Below are positions 59,187 through 64,000 of a stretch of 64,000 bases of DNA, piece by piece; within the stretch, counting starts at the first letter, position 1; each line of letters opens with the position of its first letter. The translations under genes were made by a program, and so were the position numbers. A model generated the notes under the pieces. That model made no database searches. It was not told the DNA's origin and saw nothing but the letters and a program-made list of their open reading frames with translations. The DNA comes from Bacillus spizizenii TU-B-10 (GTDB taxonomy: Bacteria; Bacillota; Bacilli; Bacillales; Bacillaceae), in the NCBI RefSeq assembly GCF_000227465.1, contig NC_016047.1, positions 2,832,857 to 2,896,856 of the forward strand. The letters run 5' to 3'.

Positions 59187-60001
59187 AACAGAATCCCCTC
59201 CTCAGCTAATTTGGTTACATCCTTAATAGACTCCAGCACATAATCCGGTGTGTACAAACGCTGTTCACCCGGTTTCGCAGAACCAGTAAGCACTAAGGCG
59301 CTTTTCATGCCATAAAGCTTCCCCATCGCAATGTCTGATTCAATGCTGTCTCCGATAATCATGCATTCATGTGCGGACAGCCCCATTGCTGTACATGCAG
59401 CCTCCGCCATCAGCCATGACGGCTTTCCGACAACAAGCTCCGTTTTCGCTTGAGCGGAAGCCTCTATCGCCCCAATCATTCCGGCCACATCGATGGCATT
59501 GCCGTCTTCATTTGGAAAAGAGCGGTCTTTGTTCGTAGCAATGATACGAGCTCCGCCTGCGGCCGCTTGAAAGGCTTGATTTAAATCTTTGTACGTGAGC
59601 GTTTCATGAAGGGAGATCACAAGCCAATCCGCTTCCTTCGGTTCGTTCGCGTGCTGCACGCCGGCCAGCCTCAGCTCGTCAACCAAGCCTTGTTCTCCAA
59701 GCACCCACACCTTTGCAAAACGATAATGGTTTTTCAGAAAAGCTGCTGTGACACTTGACGACAGAACAATATCGCTTACATCCGCCTCTATCCCCGCGCC
59801 GAGAAGTTTTTTTCTGCACATGGCACGGGAGATATTCCCCCGATTGCTCAAAAAGACGATTTTCTTCCCCATTTCTCGGAGTGTATTGATCGCTTCTCTT
59901 GCCCCTTCAATCAATTCATTTCCTCTGAATACAGTACCGTCCAAGTCAATCAGAATGCCGGCCGGTGACACAGCTGAATCATGACTGGCCATAATACGCA
60001 T
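59183..60001 (-). CDS. araL: Sugar phosphatase AraL (HAD family)
   Basis: 272 aa. HAD motifs: [11 protein letters not shown] (motif I, near residue 18), FLSNRGN (motif II), and [12 protein letters not shown] (motif IV, near 216), with a C2-type cap between. It dephosphorylates sugar phosphates with low specificity. ATG 60001 (MRIMASHD) is chosen. It lies inside the end of araD (23-base overlap), in a hairpin stem, with GGAG only about five bases upstream, so low translation is expected. Confidence 0.92.
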   Translation of the reverse strand: MRIMASHDSAVSPAGILIDLDGTVFRGNELIEGAREAINTLREMGKKIVFLSNRGNISRAMCRKKLLGAGIEADVSDIVLSSSVTAAFLKNHYRFAKVWVLGEQGLVDELRLAGVQHANEPKEADWLVISLHETLTYKDLNQAFQAAAGGARIIATNKDRSFPNEDGNAIDVAGMIGAIEASAQAKTELVVGKPSWLMAEAACTAMGLSAHECMIIGDSIESDIAMGKLYGMKSALVLTGSAKPGEQRLYTPDYVLESIKDVTKLAEEGILL

Positions 60002-60668
60002 TTGCTCCGTGTTTTCGATAAAAATGCTTTTCATGAAGGACTGTATTAATTGGATTTACATCCTTGTTCAACATAATGGAGTGATAGGCCATTTCCGCAA
60101 CCGTTTCTAATACAACGGCGTTATGAATGGCATTTAAGGCGTCCGTGCCCCAGCAGAACGGGCCGTGATTATTCACAAGCACACCCGGAACCTGTTCGTA
60201 GTTATGATGCTGAAAGGTTTCCGCTATGACTTTTCCTGTATTCAGTTCGTAGTCATGAATGATTTCTTCATCGTACATTTCTCTTGTACACGGAATCGCA
60301 CTGTCAAAGTAATCAGCATGGGTCGTACCTAAAGGCGGTATGTCTCTGCCCGATTGCGCCCAGCTTGTTGCCCATTGAGAATGGGTATGGACAATTCCCC
60401 CGATGTTCGGAAAGGCTTTGTACAAATAAACATGAGTAGGTGTATCTGATGAAGGCTTGAGCGAACCTTCGACGACCTCTCCTTCAAGATTCAAAACAAC
60501 CAAGTCATCAGCTGTCAGGTCGCTGTATTCGACTCCGCTTGGTTTGATGACAATTCTTTCTTTTTCACGGTCAATACCGCTGACATTTCCCCACGTAAAG
60601 GTTACCAGCTGATGCTCTTGAAGCTTCAGGTTGGCAGCCAGCACTTCTTTTTTTAATGTTTCAAGCAT
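59979..60668 (-). CDS. araD: L-ribulose-5-phosphate 4-epimerase
   Basis: 229 aa class II aldolase fold, converting L-ribulose-5-phosphate to D-xylulose-5-phosphate. Zinc ligands in HTHSQWAT (near residue 94) with the later NHGPFCWG histidine (near 167). [10 protein letters not shown] and KPSGVEY are substrate-binding segments. It is 13 bases after araB. Its 3' end encodes the araL start region. Confidence 0.96.
   Translation of the reverse strand: MLETLKKEVLAANLKLQEHQLVTFTWGNVSGIDREKERIVIKPSGVEYSDLTADDLVVLNLEGEVVEGSLKPSSDTPTHVYLYKAFPNIGGIVHTHSQWATSWAQSGRDIPPLGTTHADYFDSAIPCTREMYDEEIIHDYELNTGKVIAETFQHHNYEQVPGVLVNNHGPFCWGTDALNAIHNAVVLETVAEMAYHSIMLNKDVNPINTVLHEKHFYRKHGANAYYGQS
59998..60027 (-). 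promoter_or_regulatory. Hairpin sequestering the araL start
   Basis: On the minus strand GCATTT (60022-60027) pairs with AAATGC (59998-60003). The second arm contains the araL ATG and the loop contains its GGAG. Translational control of araL by such a structure has been described in B. subtilis. Confidence 0.7.
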
Positions 60669-60681
60669 GCTCCATCACCCT

Positions 60682-62367
60682 TTATGAATTCTTTTTGGCG
60701 GCAGATGAAAATTGAAGATTTTTAATTGTTTTCAGACGTTTCATGACATGGTTTTCTTTTCCGAAGTAGTGAACAAGCTCTTTATATTCAGCGTACAATT
60801 TTTCATACACCGCAGCGTTTTCGGCGTTTGGCGTATAAGAAATATCTTTCAGTTTTCCCATGTGCGCCGCTGCCTCTTTGATGTCGTCGTATCCGCCGTT
60901 TTCTTTACCGGCAGCAAGCGCGCCGAAAATGGCAGATCCTAAGGCAGGGGCTTGCGGGGAACCAGAGATTTTAATGTCCATGTTTGTCACATCCGCATAA
61001 ATTTGCATGACAAACGGGTTTTTCTCAGCAATTCCGCCAGCTGCGTACAGCTCCTCAATCGGAACCCCGCTTTCTTTGAACGTTTCGATAATCATCCGGG
61101 TTCCGTAAGCCGTCGCTTCAACTAATGCTCTATACATCTCTTCAGGCTTCGTCAGCAGCGTCATGCCAAGCAGCATCCCAGTTAAATCAGCATCAACAAG
61201 GGTTGAACGGTTTCCATTCCACCAATCTAAAGCAAGCAGGCCGCTTTCACCTGGCGCTTGAAGGTTTGCCTTCTCACTCAGCAGCTCATGAACGCCAATG
61301 TTTTTTTCCTCTGCTTCCTCTCGATACGCTTGCGGGACACATGTTTTTACAAACCAGTCAAAATGATCGCCAACACAGGACTGCCCGGCTTCATATCCCG
61401 CGTAGCCCGGGAGAATTCCGTTGTCCACGACACCGCACATACCCGGCACGATATGTACCTCTTCGCCCAGAAGAACATGGCACGTTGAAGTTCCCATAAT
61501 CATCAGCATTTTTCCTGGCTCTGTGATGCCGACCGCTGGCACGGAAACATGAGCATCAACATTGGCAACCGCAACAGCCGTACCTGGAAGAAGGCCTGTC
61601 AGCTGTGCCATTTTTTCAGTCAGTTCGCCGGCTTTTTCCCCTACCGAATGAATAGAACCCGCTAATTTGTCATTTGTAATCGTTTTCATTAAAGGGTTTA
61701 ATTTGCCAAAGAAATCTTCTGACGGATATCCCGCTTTTTCACTCCAAATTGCTTTATACCCTGCAGTACAGTTGCTTCGCTTAAGCGAGCCGCACAGCTG
61801 GTACACGATCCAGTCTGCAGCCTCGATAATCCGGTCAGCCGCTTCATAAATGTGAGGCGCTTCTTCGGCAATCTGCATGACCTTCGGAATCATCCATTCT
61901 GATGAAATTTTTCCACCGTACCGCTGTAAAAAAGCTTCTCCTTCTTCTTCCGCGATTTGATTGAGCCGATCAGCATGCTTTTGGGCCGCATGATGCTTCC
62001 AGAGCTTCACATAGCTGTGCGGCTCCTCTTCATATTCCGGCAGCATGCATAACGGCTGCCCTGTACTGTCAACTGGCAGGATCGTACAAGCCGTAAAATC
62101 AATACCGATCCCGATAATGTCTTTCGGTTCAACGTCCGTCTGTTCGAGTAAAGACGGAATGGTTGTTTCCAAGACTTCAAGGTAATCAGCCGGATCCTGC
62201 AGCGCCCAGTCCCGCGGCAGCTTATGACCCGTTTTTGGAAGGACTGTATCAATGACCGCATGCCTGTATTCTTTCACAGCAGACGCCAGTTCCTCCCCTG
62301 TTTCGACATGAACGAGCACCGCTCTTCCTGATAAAGTTCCAAAATCAACCCCTATTGTGTAAGCCAA
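60682..62367 (-). CDS. araB: L-ribulokinase
   Basis: 561 aa FGGY-family kinase phosphorylating L-ribulose. [17 protein letters not shown] at the N-terminus and [15 protein letters not shown] (near residue 88). The C-terminal ATP-binding part has [19 protein letters not shown] and [13 protein letters not shown] start at 62367 after AGAGGGGGATGTCAC. It lies 15 bases downstream of araA. Confidence 0.96.
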   Translation of the reverse strand: MAYTIGVDFGTLSGRAVLVHVETGEELASAVKEYRHAVIDTVLPKTGHKLPRDWALQDPADYLEVLETTIPSLLEQTDVEPKDIIGIGIDFTACTILPVDSTGQPLCMLPEYEEEPHSYVKLWKHHAAQKHADRLNQIAEEEGEAFLQRYGGKISSEWMIPKVMQIAEEAPHIYEAADRIIEAADWIVYQLCGSLKRSNCTAGYKAIWSEKAGYPSEDFFGKLNPLMKTITNDKLAGSIHSVGEKAGELTEKMAQLTGLLPGTAVAVANVDAHVSVPAVGITEPGKMLMIMGTSTCHVLLGEEVHIVPGMCGVVDNGILPGYAGYEAGQSCVGDHFDWFVKTCVPQAYREEAEEKNIGVHELLSEKANLQAPGESGLLALDWWNGNRSTLVDADLTGMLLGMTLLTKPEEMYRALVEATAYGTRMIIETFKESGVPIEELYAAGGIAEKNPFVMQIYADVTNMDIKISGSPQAPALGSAIFGALAAGKENGGYDDIKEAAAHMGKLKDISYTPNAENAAVYEKLYAEYKELVHYFGKENHVMKRLKTIKNLQFSSAAKKNS

Positions 62368-62382
62368 GTGACATCCCCCTCT

Positions 62383-63873
62383 CTACTTTTGAAGCCGGTA
62401 AAGCGCCTCGTTCCATTTTAATTCGTGTTTCAGCTTGTGAATTGTCGTATCACGGGAAATGAGAACACTTTCGATCCCCGCCATTTCCGCCCAATCGAGC
62501 ATTTGCTCTACTGTCAGTTCATAAGACAAGCAGGTGTGGTGTGCGCCGCCGGCTAAAATCCATGCCTCCGCCGCTGTTTTCAATGACGGCTCCGGCTTCC
62601 AGAGAACACGGGCCACCGGCAGATTCGGCATGTCTTTTTCAATTTCCTGTCCGTTGACCTCATTCAAAACAAGACGGAAACGCCCACCAATATCAACAAG
62701 GCTTGCTTGAATGGCTGAACCGCTGATGCCGTTAAATACAAAACGTGCAGGGTCCTCTTTTCCGCCGATAGAAAGCGGATGAACCTCAATTTTCGGCTGA
62801 TCCAAAGCGACAGTCGGACACACTTCAAGCATATGTGAACCCAGAATCATTTCATTTCCCGGTTCAAAATGATACGTATAATCTTCCATGAAGGACGTTC
62901 TTTTTCCTTGAGACATGATTTTCATCATCCGTACAAGAGCCGCTGTCTTCCAATCTCCTTCACCTGCGAACCCGTAGCCTTTCTCCATCAGGCGCTGAAC
63001 AGCAAGTCCCGGCAGCTGTTTCATTCCGTGCAGCACTTCAAACGATGTCGTAAAAGCTGAGTATCCGCCTTGTTCAAGGAATGTGGTTAAGCCAAGTTCA
63101 ATTTTCGCCTGTTCTTTAATCGACGCTACCTTTGCTTCGTCGCGTTTTGTTTCCTCGCTGATGACATAAAGCCTGTCATACTCCGCATAAAGCGTGTCAA
63201 CCTCGTCGTCCGTAATTCGGTTCATCACTTCAACAAGGTCTCCGATGCCATATCCGTCAACTTGCCAGCCAAATTGAATATGCGCCCCCACCTTGTCTCC
63301 GTCCGTTACCGCGACGTGACGCATGTTATCTCCGAATCTGGCAACCTTAATATGTCGGCTTTCATTTAATGCAGCCGCCGTATCCATCCACTGTGAAATC
63401 TCTTTCTTCACTTCTTCATCATCCCAGTAACCGGCAACGACTTTTCGGCTCAGCCCCATTCTCGAGTTGATGTAACCATACTCACGATCGCCATGTGCGG
63501 ATTGGTTGCTGTTCATAAAATCCATGTCAATCGTACCCCACGGAATATCGCGATTATATTGAGTATGCAGATGCATAAGCGGTTTTTGATAAGAAGAAAG
63601 GCCTTCTATCCACATTTTCGCGGGAGAAAATGTGTGCATCCATGTAATGATGCCCGCGCATGTCTCACTGTACTCCGCTTCTCTTAACAGTTGTCTGATG
63701 GTTTCCGATGAAGTGACGACAGGCTTGTGAGTGATTTTATATCTAGAAGAAACCCCGCTAAGCCCCTCACAAATGCTTTTCGCATGCTGATCGACCAGTT
63801 CCAGAGTCTCTTCCCCGTATAGGTGCTGGCTTCCTGTTACAAACCAGAATTCATAATCCTTTGTCTGAAGCAT
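62383..63873 (-). CDS. araA: L-arabinose isomerase
   Basis: 496 aa. Converts L-arabinose to L-ribulose with Mn. FWFVTGSQHLYGEETL at the N-terminus. The metal- and substrate-binding region holds the glutamates and histidines of GDWKTAALVRMMKIM, TSFMEDYTYHF and GSHMLEVCPT. ATG 63873 (MLQTKDYEF) follows AAAGGGGCAGTTTAC. It is the first gene of araABDLMNPQ-abfA and is controlled by the AraR and cre sites at the right edge. Confidence 0.97.
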   Translation of the reverse strand: MLQTKDYEFWFVTGSQHLYGEETLELVDQHAKSICEGLSGVSSRYKITHKPVVTSSETIRQLLREAEYSETCAGIITWMHTFSPAKMWIEGLSSYQKPLMHLHTQYNRDIPWGTIDMDFMNSNQSAHGDREYGYINSRMGLSRKVVAGYWDDEEVKKEISQWMDTAAALNESRHIKVARFGDNMRHVAVTDGDKVGAHIQFGWQVDGYGIGDLVEVMNRITDDEVDTLYAEYDRLYVISEETKRDEAKVASIKEQAKIELGLTTFLEQGGYSAFTTSFEVLHGMKQLPGLAVQRLMEKGYGFAGEGDWKTAALVRMMKIMSQGKRTSFMEDYTYHFEPGNEMILGSHMLEVCPTVALDQPKIEVHPLSIGGKEDPARFVFNGISGSAIQASLVDIGGRFRLVLNEVNGQEIEKDMPNLPVARVLWKPEPSLKTAAEAWILAGGAHHTCLSYELTVEQMLDWAEMAGIESVLISRDTTIHKLKHELKWNEALYRLQK

Positions 63874-63897
63874 GTAAACTGCCCCTTTCTTCCTATA

Positions 63898-63911
63898 GTA
63901 AAACGCTTTCA
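63898..63911 (-). promoter_or_regulatory. cre site of the ara operon
   Basis: TGAAAGCGTTTTAC on the minus strand is a near match to the cre consensus, downstream of the promoter and between it and araA. Confidence 0.7.
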
Positions 63912-63920
63912 ATTACCCAA

Positions 63921-63936
63921 ACAGATACGGACTAAT
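63921..63936. promoter_or_regulatory. AraR operator, ara proximal
   Basis: ATTAGTCCGTATCTGT (minus strand) resembles the AraR box, with the CGTA core kept. Confidence 0.6.
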
Positions 63937-63962
63937 AACAAAAAATAAACTATTTTCAATTA

Positions 63963-63978
63963 ATTTGTACGAACAACT
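63963..63978. promoter_or_regulatory. AraR operator, ara distal
   Basis: AGTTGTTCGTACAAAT (minus strand) is a strong AraR box. Its centre is 42 bases from the proximal one, the spacing known for cooperative AraR repression of this operon. Confidence 0.72.
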
Positions 63979-64000
63979 TTATTATATTAGTAGGTTTATT

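Overview
The window is about 64 kb of chromosome from a Bacillus of the B. subtilis group. The evidence is the gene order (tig, ilv-leu, sdh, lysC, etf/fad, mutS2, pheST, glc, ara operon), the sporulation genes (gerM, gerE, sspI, ysnD), strong AGGAGG ribosome sites with many TTG/GTG starts, and B. subtilis-type control elements (T-boxes, a lysine riboswitch, CodY, TnrA, CcpA, AraR, FadR, sigma-B, -G and -K sites). Most genes lie on the minus strand and the window is almost all core genome. The species cannot be fixed by eye. As I remember strain 168, cstA and abfA are direct neighbours there; here a three-gene PadR/DUF1700/DUF4097 cassette lies between them, so this is probably a relative or a non-168 strain.

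Layout. 1-2.0 kb: start of tig (cut by the window edge) and ysoA. 2.0-10.7 kb: ilvB-ilvH-ilvC-leuA-leuB-leuC-leuD behind a leucine T-box and a promoter with CodY, CcpA and TnrA sites. 10.8-18 kb: ysnD, ysnE and ysnF (plus strand), tRNA-Arg, ysnB, rdgB, rph, gerM, racE, ysmB, a decayed gerE-like fragment and gerE. 18-26.5 kb: ysmA, sdhCAB, yslB, lysC with its lysine riboswitch and internal start, uvrC, trxA. 26.5-33.5 kb: an unlisted 23-codon ORF, arabinofuranosidase xsa, and the fatty-acid oxidation operon lcfA-fadR-fadB-etfB-etfA. 33.5-40 kb: a 26-codon ORF, yshE, mutS2, polX, yshB, zapA and divergent rnhC. 40-45 kb: pheS-pheT with T-box, ysgA (rlmP), sspI. 45-51.3 kb: ysfB regulator, glcD-glcF glycolate oxidase, ysfE, cstA. 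51.3-53.3 kb: the cassette. 53.3-64 kb: araA-B-D-L-M-N-P-Q-abfA, with its AraR/CcpA control region at the right edge.

How it works together. Branched-chain amino-acid synthesis is tuned by uncharged tRNA-Leu (T-box) and by global nitrogen/carbon regulators. Lysine and phenylalanine supply are sensed by the lysC riboswitch and the pheS T-box. Two GH51 arabinofuranosidases (xsa, abfA) feed arabinose or oligosaccharides to AraNPQ import and AraABD catabolism; AraR-like box pairs precede both xsa and araA. The Fad/Etf operon supplies acyl-CoA oxidation, and its electrons, like those of succinate dehydrogenase, go to the respiratory chain.

The least explained items are the cassette with three TCAGTA repeats at its promoter, the gerE remnant, and two tiny hydrophobic ORFs, one of which has a sigma-B-like promoter.
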